Positions 36,001-47,800 of a stretch of DNA of 64,000 bases are shown piece after piece. A model generated the notes under the pieces. That model saw only the letters and a list, made by a program, of their open reading frames with translations, was not told the DNA's origin and ran no database searches. This DNA comes from Lophius americanus. Its lineage: Eukaryota > Chordata > Actinopteri > Lophiiformes > Lophiidae. The stretch's first letter is position 1; every line of letters starts with the position of its first letter. The stretch lies in contig JBBDHG010000161.1 in assembly GCA_037951165.1 (NCBI GenBank), positions 433,501-497,500 on the forward strand, given 5' to 3'. The position numbers and the translations under genes are program-made.

Positions 36001-39000
36001 AAGCAACTTTTTTACTGGCGGTGCAGTACAAAACTGGAGGAAAATGCAGGCAGTAGAAATTCAAGTGTTGGCTAGAAAGGCACAACATTAACTAAATGCC
36101 TGTCTCAACAAGTAGGACTTTAGCTGAGTTTTAAAAATGTAAAAATAGCTCATTCTTAATGTTTAAAGCATATTTTTCAAGTACACTAAGCAATTTCAAA
36201 GTTCAAACGAACAGAATTCATTCTAATAATGAAGAAAGAAAAAAAAATCAACATCTATTGTGTTTCTTGGCTATTGCAAAAAATGTTAGACTACTCTAGA
36301 TTAATTTTTAGGGATATCTGCAGCTGTTGCAACAGCCTTTACACACGGACTGAGAGGGCGTCAATTTATGTCAACAAGTTTAGATTTATTCCCCAGAGAT
36401 TTGGCATCACAAGTGAAGAATACGACGCTAGCCATGCAGAAGGTTTTGGATCCAATAAGCAGGTAGGAAAAAAAAAAAAGAACACTGACCCACAAACTAC
36501 TGCTAAAAAAAAAACTCGATTTGTGCTGTTCTGGATAGACGATCACCTCTGTCAAAGGTGAAAGTGACAAAAGTTCAAATTTGTCCAAATGTAAAAATTG
36601 AACCAGTTCTGAGAGGCCGCATTTATGGGCCGTGTAGTTGTAGAGATGAAAAAGGGTAGTAACCCTATATGCTCGCTTTTGCGTGGACATAATCATGCAT
36701 TTGCTTCTTTTATACAATATTATGTTGTGACTGCATCCATGCAGTTTTCCTAGTTGATATTACTTCTCTGGTTTGAGGTCCCTGTAAATGATGCCCAGGC
36801 TATGGAGGTGGTCCAGTCCTAATGCCAGCTCTGCCAGATAAAACTTCACGTCCTCCTCTGTGAACATCACCTGTGGGGGAGATAGACGTTAGGGAAAAAA
36901 GAGAATATAACAGTCAGACATGATAGCGCCGGAAGAGAAAGATAATCCGGGATTAAGAAAATGACCCGTGGCTAACCAAAACCCAAAAATCTCTCCAACA
37001 CTAATAATTCTGACCTCTTTGGAGAGCCTAGTGAAGAGATCTCCTCCTCTGAGAAAGTCAAGGATCAAGTACAACTTCCCTTCAGTCTGGAATGCTACAA
37101 GTACACACAGGCATCAATTAAAATCAAGGACTGAAGAACATTTCTGGAATGCCACGCAAAATTACTTTTACATTATCAGAAGCGATAAAAAAATATATTC
37201 TAGGCTTGAGAGAAAATGAAATAAAGGCACAGCTTGACTAACCATAGTGCAGTTTGACAACGAATGGATGGTTGACGTCAGCCAGTATGTCTCTCTCCAT
37301 CTTGGTTCTCACACGGTCTCTCACTGAAGGAGGAAGAAAAGCAAAAACATTGAAGGTTTATGTGAAAGCAGCCTTGAATAGTCCTCGAATGATTTCAGTT
37401 TACCCAATAACCTTTGTTGGCGGACAATAAATCAGCAATGCATTGCTAATTCATAATTTTAGAGGGCTGTGGACCAGGCACCGATTCCGTGCGGTGATAT
37501 GGGGCAAGCTGGTACTAAGAATCCAAGTTTGTCAAGGTTTTGTTAAGGTTTTGTTTCCAAACATCCTGTTCACCTACACTAAGCAGCTAAATAATTGACA
37601 TCCTCTTACTGTTGTCTGTTCAGACTGAATGGGTAGTGAATTGACTCCCATATTTTGTCATCGCTGCAGCATGCTAAATACTCCATAGAATTTAGACTTA
37701 TAAATAAAATGTCTGCACCTGCATTCAATTCACATCACCGCGGGAGGATTAATGGGAAATAGATCCCATGCCCCTGATGTCTTATGAGAATTTTTCAGTA
37801 ACAAAAGGAGAAACCCCCTGAAGCCTGTTGTTTGGTATCACTGAGCTATCTTTCTGTGTCTAACAGGAAGCGCATACATCCTCCTAGATGAAACTGAGGT
37901 TACTGCCACTTCCGGAAACCATGACATCACCTCAAAAGCCTCAGAAGAAAGTTTTTTTATTAAAAATAATCTAGCTCAGGAGTCATTCTGCTCTATTCAA
38001 GGTAGCTTGGAATGAATATTTTATGATACGCCGATGTTTTTAAGACAACACAAAGCAACACGATTGAGATTGACAGAAAGATTTAATAATTTTTCAGATC
38101 AGCAAACTAGGAGGTCAAATTTGCAAAACAATTAGTTCTTAAATAGATGCTAGATGCTTTTTGATCTTTTTGAAGTGAGTGTACGAGGGAATTTAGTACC
38201 AGGGCTTTATTATGTACACCATACATCTAAACTCTATGCTTTCCAAAGCAGCATGGCCTCGTGTCTGCAAGAACAAACAGCTCAATAGATCGGGTAGCAT
38301 TATTAGCCAACTCTGATTCTGCTTAAACGATGTGGTAGTTGTTGTGTCTTGGCCCCTGGTCCCGTCCAAACAGGATGATGATGTTTCAACAGGCCCCGCC
38401 ATGATTGATGCATCATCCATATGGCTTTCGTCATATGGCTTTCCTGACATATTCTGCTCTTCCAGTATCATAAATAATCCATTTACCTAACCATATACCT
38501 GCTCTGCCAGTTTTCATAGGTGCTGAAACATAGGGGGAGGTCTGTTGAAATCTTGGATTGTTACATCAATACAGACGATAGTTAAAAGATGTTCCTCTAA
38601 ATTTCTTGGAGCTTAAAGGAATTGCTCAAATTGCTTATTTTGTCTTCACTGCATCCTGACAGAACCAAACAATCTACTGCACCTTTGAGTGTGGCCTTCT
38701 TGAGGACCTTCATGGCATAGAGCTGGTTTGCATCAGGAGGGGTCACCTTCCTCACCAGGAACACCTGCAGTGAGCAATGAAACACAACCAACTCAGCACG
38801 TCAGAGCTTAAATTTATATCCCCAGATAGAAAATGAGGGTTAGGACAGGTGCATAGAAAACGGGCAGCACACCCACTGCCTGTGTCTGTGTGTTACCTTG
38901 CCAAATGACCCCTGTCCCAAAACTTTGAGCAGTTCAAACTGAGAGGCATCGGCCTTCTCCGAGCCCTCCTTGACCACGTGGGTAATGTTGATCTCCTTGA

Positions 39001-40661
39001 TTTCTCCATCTTCCTGAGGGGGGCACAGCAAAATGGAAACAGTTAAATGAAACAGCCAGTAATCATGGAGCAAACGGCTGAGAGAATCAGTTTAATTTCT
39101 GTTTGTGGGGATTATGTGAGGGACAAAAAATGATAAGAAGGATATTACGGGACTGTCTCTGCTATAAATTGTACCGTGGCAAAATAAAACGCCTAAAAAA
39201 GAGGAAGTTAAAGTGACAGGTTTATGTGTGTACAGATGAGATATTACACCTCTTTGCACGGTTCCAGTCATTTCTGGAAATGTCGACGACGTTACAAGGG
39301 TCACAGTAAACTGCCAGCTTTAAAAAAAGCAATGCAAAACCGTTTATTGTTATGTTGTTGGACACTTCTTGCTAAAAACCTCAAGATTTTATGCCGGCTT
39401 CTTTACAGGGTGGAGCTCTAGCTCTGTTCACAACTCCACCCAATGAACACTTGCTGCTGACCTGGTGTGAACTTCATCCGTAGCTCAAAAGCATCAAAGC
39501 ATCAGCAGCAAACAACTCAATCCACAGAGAGTCTCGTTTTAGAGGCTAGCGTTTCAGTTCTTTTCCCCTTTATAACACTCTTAACACACTTTTTCCCATG
39601 AGATTTACAACCAACAGTGATTCACAACTTGAGGATATATCTGGATATATATGAAGAAAAATTGCAAAACCATTTGCACACGTGCCAAATAGAAGGCACG
39701 TGGGAATCTCCCACCCAAATGTCAAATCCCAAAGCTGGGATTGATTCAAGCCCGCCTTTGAACCCTGACCAGAAAAAAAAACAACAGTACATAATACAAA
39801 AAAAAATGGCTGGGACTCAATTCAACTTGCAATGGCTCCCTATTTAAAACATATCAAAGTAGAGTTGAAATTATGTGATGAATAAGTTCTTCATTGATTG
39901 TCGAGTCAAACAAAACAATGGCTGGATGACTCATTTCATACTTTGTAGTCGTGTGCAACATTTATCAGGTGAAAATACCACACTGCATCTCCAGTGTTTA
40001 ATATTCAATCAGTGAAGAAGAAAAATCCCCAAACATTTTGTTCCTGCTATGAGAAATTTGTGGTTTTCCTGTACACGAAAAGGATTGCTGAATGAATACT
40101 TATTTTAATCATTTACTATTCATAGGACAAAATAAACAATAATGTTATGGCTGCTGACAATAAAAAAATAAAACAACTTCGTTGATTCACTGAAACAGAT
40201 TAAACAATTCAGCGGAGAAAAAAAACAAGATCATTTATCTTTTACCCAAGAAAACACCTGATTAATCTGCCCTGAGAAGTTTCAACAGTACTTTAACAGC
40301 TGCCACCCCGGGGCAATACTGCTTGATTTGACAACAGGAAACCAGAGTTGGTCGATGATGCAGGCTTTCAGCTGCAACTCTTCTCCAAACGAACACTGAT
40401 AACAGCCTTACCTGCAGTAATAAATGTATATACTTCTTTGTTTATACGACTTCCATAAAGCCAACAACACCTCTCTGGAGACTATGCAAGTGTTATCTAT
40501 TAAGATGCAAACATGAGGAGATATGACTTTACCATCCAGTGATTCCTCGCAGCAGGTAAAGATTCGGTGCTGCGGCTGTTATAGTGAAGGCTTTTGTTCT
40601 TTTTACCCATGTAGAGGCTCAGCAAGCGGCTCAGATTGAACTTTTTCTTATCCTTGTCCAT
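29939..40661 (-). CDS. rps6ka1: Ribosomal protein S6 kinase alpha-1 (p90RSK1), complete
   Basis: A dual-kinase Ser/Thr kinase activated by ERK and PDK1. It phosphorylates cytoplasmic and nuclear targets in growth signalling (family knowledge). Twenty-one coding exons (high to low): 40533-40661, 38897-39013, 38683-38764, 37243-37323, 37015-37094, 36764-36870, 35398-35435, 34856-34998, 34277-34347, 34079-34167, 33926-33990, 33735-33837, 32947-33077, 32409-32534, 32228-32317, 31986-32144, 30890-31051, 30685-30761, 30484-30601, 30236-30373, 29939-30061. All borders are GT-AG with phases in register, giving 742 aa (human RSK1: 735). The tail GAMAATYSAL...PIESSFLAQRRVKKLPSTSL matches RSK1 rather than RSK2 or RSK3. 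Key residues: K101, D194, D212, PDK1-site S228, hydrophobic-motif S387, C-terminal kinase K454, D542, D564 and T580. No frameshift or missing catalytic residue is seen. The first exon is an alternative one. Confidence 0.95.
30236..32534 (-). CDS. rps6ka1: rps6ka1 C-terminal CaMK-type kinase domain exons
   Basis: Seven exons from QLHGKNLLFSDGYVLKEDIG to DPKLVK. Features: IGMGSFSVCKRC glycine loop with the conserved Cys (C439) targeted by FMK-type inhibitors in RSK1/2, AVK lysine (K454), VVHRDLKPSN, ICDFGF, the ERK-phosphorylated TPCYTANFVAPE (T580) and IWSLGVLLYTMLAG. The start of exon 32228-32317 reads MIDKTSTDPSEE where mammals have VIDKSKRDPSEE. Confidence 0.95.
31600..31680. repeat. Possible fragment of a common fish interspersed repeat
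   Basis: The string CTAACGTTTCGGCCAAGTGG followed by TCATCTTCAGAGCATGAA resembles the CGTTTCGGCC...TTCATCAG motif of widespread fish repeats. It lies in an rps6ka1 intron. Resemblance is from memory, so the family is not assigned. Confidence 0.3.
32947..33077 (-). CDS. rps6ka1: rps6ka1 linker exon with hydrophobic motif
   Basis: Encodes DSPGVPPSAGAHQLFRGFSF followed by IASTLLDEE and a Pro/Val-rich stretch. FRGFS carries S387 (human S380). The C-terminal kinase phosphorylates this site, creating the PDK1 docking site. The stretch after it (EEFSVEPVKPQPNP) is the least conserved part of the protein. Confidence 0.95.
33735..39013 (-). CDS. rps6ka1: rps6ka1 N-terminal AGC kinase domain exons
   Basis: Eleven exons encode the AGC kinase and its C-terminal tail. 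Visible: glycine loop LGQGSFGKV (76-83), AMK lysine K101, YRDLKPEN (D194), DFG at 212, activation-loop AYSFCGTVEYMAPE with the PDK1 site S228, ADWWSFGVLM, and the tail TFYFDSEFTSRTPK. The loop residue after DFGL is Cys (216) where human RSK1 to RSK3 have Ser. The 38-bp exon 35398-35435 (ILLDEEGHIKLT) is the smallest and is easily missed. Confidence 0.95.
35790..36150. repeat. Degenerate teleost interspersed repeat in an rps6ka1 intron
   Basis: Starts with AATAATAATAATAGTATTTA, then TATAGAACCTTTCATACATA and ACTCAAAGTGCGTTGCA. It ends with AGTAGGACTTTAGCTGAGTT. This layout matches a very common fish repeat and is related in plan to the copy at 60.43-60.75 kb. Family name not assigned. Confidence 0.55.
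40533..40661 (-). CDS. rps6ka1: rps6ka1 alternative first coding exon (basic N-terminus)
   Basis: ATG at 40661, 43 codons, donor ATG|gtaaag in phase 0, splicing to EDGEIKEINITH at 39013. The peptide MDKDKKKFNLSRLLSLYMGK resembles the RSK3 (RPS6KA2) N-terminus MDLSMKKFAVRRFFSVYLRR. It does not resemble the canonical RSK1 start MPLAQLKEPWP. The basic-hydrophobic pattern suggests an amphipathic, possibly membrane- or nucleus-directing segment (inference). A short out-of-frame upstream ATG (ATGCTGAAATGG) overlaps the start. Confidence 0.8.
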
Positions 40662-41060
40662 TTCAGCATTGCCCAAACATCTGATTCCTCATCTTAGCCA
40701 TGTCCACAACAAGGCAAACCACTCACTGCCTCGCATAAATCAGCTTCATCTTCAACCTCACCTCATCTCATGGCAAAGCTCACTCTGGACTCGGCACATA
40801 TCAGGATGAATATGGAGAAAAACTGAGCCTCTGCCCATAATCTCCTTTTTCTGAAGAGTCCTTCTGCTATACCATGTTATTAAACCATTAACGTAATAAC
40901 TATTTTCTCTTCTGTCCCATCTCTCTCTGTCTGATCAGTTCTGTGTGTCCTCAATGACTGACTGCAGCTGAAGAGAACTGGAAGAGAGCAGGAAGGAAGA
41001 GCTTGCTTTTATTCTCACGGTCCTGCGCACAACAGCATCTAAAAGTGTGAAACAGATTGT
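40662..41060 (-). promoter_or_regulatory. Presumed 5' UTR/promoter region of the rps6ka1 short isoform
   Basis: Sequence immediately upstream of the alternative first exon. No TATA box or CpG island is obvious. Assigned by position only. Confidence 0.3.
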
Positions 41061-42404
41061 TTGAGAGAGGAGGATGTTTTAAGGATAGCTAGAAGAAAGG
41101 TGAAAATGTTGATTGACTGGATTGCTGTTTTGCTGCCCCTTTTAAGAATAATTCATGTTAAAGCTGGGTTTTTGTAATATTACAATTTAGTCACCTAATT
41201 GGTGTTACTCCAAAACCAAGCCACTTCCTTTTACCCACATTTCAACAGAGCAGAATCTAGGAGAAGAAGGGAAGCAGACGGAGAAAGGATGAGGTGTTCC
41301 GGCTCCTTGTCAACACAGCAGAGATTATTCAGACGAGTCGCTGCCTTCGGATAACAGATTTTCCTGTCTGTAGCAACACGATCCACGTCCTCCTTTTGCT
41401 CATATGACAGTCTATTCCTGCTCATCCTGCACCTTAAAATGGCTCTCACCACCTGATTGTCCATCTCACACTTTACCCACCCTTGTTATTCAACAGCACT
41501 TTCCACATGGAAACAGTGACCCAACCAAGACACCTCTTTACAAAACCGTGTGGCAAAAATGATAACCCTGATCATTTTTATCCTAAAATAAATTTAGATC
41601 TCAATTATTTATTAATGAGTCCCGCATTTAAAATTTGGTTGTCAGGTTGTGAACATACACATCTTTTGCCAAATGGATTGCAATGCACTGGGGATTTCAG
41701 TGTTTCCTTGCGAGATGGATCGATGTGTTTTGTGCTTTCACATGGATAAACAAGTTACCCATGCTGCTTAGCGTCGCAGACACAACTCTAAAGCACTCCT
41801 TGTTTGGGATTTTTTCTTCGTTAATATGTCCCATATCAGAAATACCTCCCAACATCAGATGATGGAATGTGTTGAAGGACAAGTTCTAGTCTGATAAATG
41901 TTATAAATGTGAGATACTCTTATTTACTGTGTTACTGCTCTGGACTGCATTCATTACATTTTTGCATTCGCAGCAATTTGGTGCAGGGAACACTTGAGAG
42001 TTATTAGGCAGTGGCTGAGGTAGCACTTGATTTGCTTTGCAGTTGAGTAAATTAAGTTCCGACCTGGGTCCTCAATTATATGACATCAGTATCCGCATTT
42101 AATCTAGCGTCGTGCATATGCAGTGGAATCATTCACCTTCCCTGTTACGAGGAGGATGACCACAAGATAAGAGCTCCCAGGCCTTAAGCTGTCTCCCTAA
42201 TTTGAAGACATTAGGGAGTGTAGATTTTAACCTCTTTTTTGAGTTAGCTGCGTCCAGCTACTTCAAGTATTACTGTTGTGGGCTGCATATCAACACGTTT
42301 GCAAAAACATCACACCAGTATCCCCACAGCCATTCTGCCTCACGATTGCGATTGGCAAATCAAATTTTCCAGAAGACAGACTAACAGAGATACAAAAGTG
42401 TGTT

Positions 42405-42436
42405 GGCCTGAAGTGGAGAGGGCCTGAAGTGGAGAG
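42405..42436. repeat. Exact 16-bp tandem duplication
   Basis: GGCCTGAAGTGGAGAG occurs twice head to tail without mismatch. Confidence 0.9.
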
Positions 42437-42549
42437 AATGCTGACATGTTACTGTAAGCAGCAGTCTGGAGAGTGTTTGCTTAGCGAGGGAGGAGCTGCA
42501 GATTGGCCTGATATAAAGCAGGTGCATCATAGACGTGGTCGGAGCTTAC

Positions 42550-42603
42550 CTGGGCTCTAATACTGGCAAAGTCCTTCTCTATCCAGGTGATATTGGAGTT
42601 GTT
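42550..42603 (-). CDS. Candidate internal 54-nt exon of unknown gene
   Basis: On the - strand a strong acceptor (branch-like CTAAC, then pyrimidines, CCTCCAG) and a donor (CAG|gtaagc) bracket 18 in-phase codons reading NNSNITWIEKDFASIRAQ. Phase 0 at both ends would let it splice into the rps6ka1 exon at 39013, or it may belong to another gene. Not matched to any protein I know. Confidence 0.3.
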
Positions 42604-42725
42604 CTGGAGGAGTTAGGGTAAAAATAGGATGAGGGTGTGTGTTGCAAAAGAGACATTTAAAATGACAGGAAACATGTTTGGTTTGCATTACGTCATCTAA
42701 TAAAATGAGATTTCCTGCCCTTAGA

Positions 42726-42742
42726 GTTAGGGTTAGGGTTAA
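42726..42742. repeat. Short interstitial telomere-like tract
   Basis: GTTAGGGTTAGGGTTAA, under three units of the vertebrate telomere repeat. Confidence 0.7.
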
Positions 42743-44209
42743 CAGGAATGCAACTCGAATACTTGATCGAGTAACAAGTACACCCACGCACTCATACGGT
42801 CGGATGAGGGGAGTTGAAAAGTAAGCGCTGAGAAAGTTTGCCCCACAGCTGACAGGAAAGCTACCACCCACTTCTGACTTCCTCTTTTCATGAACCGATC
42901 ACACTTCCTCACTGCTCAGCATATACAATGTGTCTGTTAGCAGCAGGGAGCTTCTGCTCAGATATGACAAAGTTTAAATCCTTTCAAATTTAACCAACTG
43001 CTCACACATTAAGGTGATTATTTGTATTTAGAAAGAATAAAAGCATCCAGAAATAAACAAATCTAGGCAACTACTGGTAATAATTTTACAGTTTTCTTTA
43101 AAAGTATTTTGTCCTTATAAGTTCAGAAAAGGAACAATATATATTCAATTCTCATATTTTCCATTATTCACACCTCTCATGCGTGCTCAGTCTAAATTTG
43201 AGATACCAGCTGTTTTCATGAGCTGGCAACGATCTATCCAAGAAGTATAAAATGACCAACTTTTAGATCAGGATCTTCTTACTACTGAAGATTTTGGATT
43301 GGCACCTCTTTCAAAATAGCACCTCAGAGCTGAGAAAATGGCAGCTCGACATCACATCCTCCGGGACGAAGGGTAACCCCTTCTCCTTTTTCCAAAATAT
43401 CACACTGCTTCCTAACGCTTGAGGCAATTCCCCAGTCCCCAACACATTAATTTGCCAGGTACCACCCACACTCAGACTGAAGGTAAAAGACAATCACACA
43501 TAAAAAAAAAGCAACTTGCCTTTCCTCCTGTGTGGGTTTTGGTGCGGAATAAGAGCCTCCACATGATTGTGTCCAGATATTTCCATGTCACTGATGTCAG
43601 TGAGTCTCTGAAACACTCACTATCTTACAAATACATCTGTCAGGGTTAGTTAACCTTTTCTGCAGCCAATGCCACGTTGACAGAGGTCTATGCGTGCACA
43701 CTAACACACAAAAATGGGAAGTGAAGTGATGAAAGTCAACATCTGCCGGAGACCAACTTGTTAAGCTAGAAACGGTTGCAGTGACAAACAATGAATGTTC
43801 AAACTGGAAAGAGAAGCAGTGGCAGGAGTCTTCAAATGAGAGGAAAGAGTGGGAAACTCAAAAGCTTTTACCTTTTTTGATCTAAAGCTGACCACCATAT
43901 TCACTTTGCATAGTTAGGTTCTCTCTCTGTTTTCAGTTTCTGAGCCCCTGCTGGCAACCCAGGAGTTCTACAGAAGGTGAAAACCTTATGGCCAGCTGAT
44001 GTACCCATGAAAAGAAGTTTGAAATTTTCATTTTTCTTTCTTTTTCTCACACCGATGAACATGGACAACACGGACGGACCTGCACTCTCCATGTGTAGGG
44101 ATCCACTAACCTTATCACTGGTTCACCAGTGGTTCTTCTATAGACCACCTTTGGCAGGTACTAACAACAGCAGACTGAGAACACCCGACAAGAGCTTTTA
44201 CAACAAGTT

Positions 44210-44253
44210 CTGGAGATGCTCGGACCCAGTGGGCTAGGTCCGAGCATCTCCAG
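44210..44253. repeat. 17-bp perfect inverted repeat (hairpin)
   Basis: CTGGAGATGCTCGGACC at 44210-44226 and its exact reverse complement at 44237-44253 flank a 10-nt spacer. It lies about 150 bp left of the hAT element and is not part of its ends. Confidence 0.9.
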
Positions 44254-44406
44254 ATGGCTACCCAGTAGGCTAGTCATCACAGTTTAGACCCTATCAAAAG
44301 GCGCTCAGTTCCTCACACGTGCCAATTTCTTTTTTTCCAATAAATCCATTTCAAGGAGAAAAAAGGTTCATATCCAAACCAATTCCATATGCTACCTTAA
44401 TAAGGT

Positions 44407-44890
44407 TAGAGGTGTACCGATTACAAATTCTTTGGCCGATCATTGATTTTTATAAATCACATTTCAAAGTGAAAAAAAAACAACTTTGCAAGCTTGATTC
44501 AGTCCATTATATCTTATATGATGGCTTTGTTCAGGGACCTCAGGGCTTTTGGCTGGCTCTGTACTCTCGCTAGCTTTAGCCGCTCTGCTAACGTTAGCTT
44601 CTTCAAACTTGCTATATTCCTTCTGATGATTCATTTTGTTGAAGTGTCTGATTAAGTCTGTTGTGCCAGACCTTTTTGGTGTTGTTCTTCAGCAGCTTTT
44701 TTTGGCCGTACTGGTGTTAAAAATCGCCAGCTTTGCGTCTTCTTCATTCACAGTGAAAGATTTCCAGGCTGGTGAGATGTTTGTAGCCATGGTAGCTCAA
44801 GCTTGTATGTTAACGGCACGGGTTCGGCCTCATTGAGGCTGCTCAGTCGATCACCGATCACATCAATGCCGATCAATCAATGCATCTTTA
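44407..44890 (-). mobile_element. 484-bp non-autonomous hAT element with 8-bp target duplication and BED-finger relic
   Basis: Left end TAGAGGTGTACCGAT and right end ATCAATGCATCTTTA are inverted repeats whose five mismatches are all transitions. Flanks AATAAGGT (44399-44406) and AACAAGGT (44891-44898) match 7 of 8, as expected for a hAT target duplication. On the - strand from 44790 a frame reads MATNISPAWKSFTVNEEDAK, then LAIFNTS: a BED zinc-finger start with both first cysteines lost. Further on another frame reads GTTDLIRHFNKMNHQKEYSK, the second half of the finger. No catalytic domain is present. Confidence 0.8.
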
Positions 44891-44898
44891 AACAAGGT

Positions 44899-47800
44899 TA
44901 TTCATATTTGACCCTGTCTTCCGATTTAATAGTCTTATGACTGACCGGTACTTAATAAACCTTTTATGAGACCCTGGTGTTATTTTTCACTACAAAGGCA
45001 AAGCTGAAACACACTAAGCAAATGCATTTTAGCAGTCACTTTAGTTGTATTAGTGTGTGTTCTAATGTGCTCCAGTGTCTTCATCGGACAGCTAAAGAGC
45101 TGACACAGCTTTCAACAGAGGCAGGCATAGTGTAATGCTGTTTGATAAACACAAGGGGCCAGTGCAGGTCTAAAGCCTTTGGTCAGGGCTATGAGACAAG
45201 AGCTTTAGCCAAGTTAGGAGATTTTCACCATGTTAGCTTATGCCTTCTGCAAATCTCCCTGATGGTTCTAAAATAAAATAAAGAAAACATTGAAGGAGCA
45301 GGTAAGATGTTGCTGTTGCTCATTACTGGTTAAATTGTAATTCACACAGGTTTTATCATCTTGAAGCAGGACGCTGGGTTTCCAATAAGCTGGATATGAC
45401 AGCTTTGGAAAGGGAACCATTAAAAAGGTGACTATGTGGTAAACGAGAGGAAGATAAAGAAAGAACTGTCAAATGAAATGAGGAGAAGAAGGACTTGATA
45501 CAATTAGAGTATTTGTCTTCAGGTCTCTTTCTAAAGCCTCTTCTTCCTTCCTGGAAAACAGAGAGGAAGCACCTGCAAGTTTTCCAATGCTTGACAGCTC
45601 AGACTGTTGCAACAGAGTGGAGGAGGGAAATACAATGACCAGCACATATGGAGGGAGACAGAGCAATCCAAACATCAATCCAACAAACCACAATCCAATT
45701 TCATTACTGCGAAAATAAATACTACATACTAGACATTTTCTACATTAATGAACACAGACATGCACCATATACAAACTCACTCTGTGCTCTGCAGGGGCTA
45801 CTGGGACCATCACTGAGATAACATAATTAACTGAAGTGAAGAATAGACTATACAATTGTAGGTAGTGAATCATAAAATGACCGATCCAATTTTAGGTCAT
45901 ACTTTCTAGACATAAATACCTTCTATGAAAGCATTTTCAACTTTCGACTGTTACAATTATCAGGAATAAAACTACTAACATCGGATTAATTTGCAGTTTT
46001 CTATTAAAAAAACCTAAAGTGAAAATATTGTGAGAAACATTTGGATCATAATTGCTTGTAGCCCAAGATTCTTTTCCAAGATACCACTGTTTTACTAAGA
46101 CTTCATGAAGTGCTCTGTCTACAGTATAAACAGAATCTCATCATAATGATTTAACACATGTAAAAAAAATCACTTTAAATCACTATGAGGAACAATCCAT
46201 TAAACGATTTTTCAAAAACAATCAAACCAAAACTGTTCTTAAAAGCTAGATAACATTTATAACAATAGCCTTCATGGATTTTATAAACACAAAAGCCATC
46301 AGGAGATGATATCTTCGCTCTTTCCTCCAAAAAATTTCAGACCGACAGTCTAGTGTACATGTTCAATTAATCAAATTCAACATTTACAAGATCTGTTTCA
46401 AAAACAAATCCCATTCTTTTCTTCAGAATAGTTATAAATGGTTGTCACTGAAATGAAATATCTTCGGAAAAAAACAAAGAAAAGAAATAAATGACATCAC
46501 ACCAACAAATAGCTGATGTGTCTTCAATAATTGTGTACATAAAATGTTTAAAAAAAAGCTATTTATAGATGCGTTTAGAACAACTATGGTTCAATGATTA
46601 TCAAAAAAAGAAAAAACAATATCAAAAGGAGATAATTCCAATCAGGCCATTCTAATACAGCTCGGGTCAATAGCTTATATCTAATGCATAAAACCATTTT
46701 ACAAGTGAATAATTCCAATAGAGGGCATACAAAGTGTCAAACATGTTCTGCAATAGCTTATCCTGGAGGAATTTACTGTATATAGAAAAGACTTCAGTTC
46801 AAATATATACATGAGCTCTATGATATGAATTAATAGTTGGTGGTAAAAAATGTTCATTGCATTCGTCACCCATACATGTCAGTTAAGAGAGAAGGCTCTC
46901 TCTTGCCGATTCATCAGTCTAAAGCTGTCCCCAACTCCATCAAACTTTGAAAGCAGCTACCAAAGAGTTCCACTATGTTTTGAAGGGCTGGTGCTGACTC
47001 ATTCATTCATCCTGCTTCTGTCTCCTTCAATATCTTTTTTTCCCATTTTGATGAACAGGCTGATCATGTGACCCACCTTATTTCCATTCACCCAACAGCT
47101 TCTCCATCTTTCAAACTTCATCTTCTGCCCTTTCCACCGTCTCATTTATACATATACTCTCTTTTTGCCATCAAATAAAGCCAGTTGTGACAGCACAACT
47201 AACAGTCTGTTACAGAAAAATGTAAGAATGGAAAGACATTATTACACTATGATAACAATCTCTGAAAGTACAGGTGATCATAGTATATGGCATTTAACTA
47301 GTGTTACCTATTCCGTCATATTATATACTTTAGGTTACGCATTTTCATTTTTTTCAAGTGTTACAATCAATAGAAAGATAACCTGCAAAACTATCATATA
47401 ACATAACATGTGAGATGACTGAAGCATCAAGCACATCATTAATATAAAACGCAGGGTTTTTATTGGAGGTTGAGCTCATTGAAGGGACGGAGAACGCGGT
47501 GCTGCAATGTGATTTCTTACAAGTCGAAAAATGAGTGAAAATGGAATAGTATACCTCCAGCATTAAAGGAACACAATGCAATCATTTGGAGAATGCACAA
47601 TAAACAACTGTTTCAACCACCTCATAAAGTCACAGAATATCTGAAAACGTGGAAAGGGACCTACAGAGATACACAAGTGGCCGTTTACCTTTCTAACTTT
47701 AATGAAAATATAAATGAATGTCACTTTCAGTTTCACTGTAGTCACATTATAAAAAAACAACAACTGATTTTAATTGTTTCAGTCCCTCGTCATGAATGAA

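Larger units (their letters stand above)
41061..44398. other. Non-coding, mostly featureless
   Basis: AT-rich sequence upstream of rps6ka1. Apart from the candidate 54-nt exon it holds an exact 16-bp tandem duplication (42405-42436) and a short telomere-like tract (42726-42742). Confidence 0.5.

Noticed and set aside
41231..41464. 77-codon - strand ORF upstream of rps6ka1
   Set aside because: No similarity to RSK N-termini and no donor site at its end.
42557..42871. 104-codon - strand ORF overlapping the candidate 54-nt exon
   Set aside because: It reads the candidate exon in another frame and ends in a stop there; the splice-bounded frame is the better reading.
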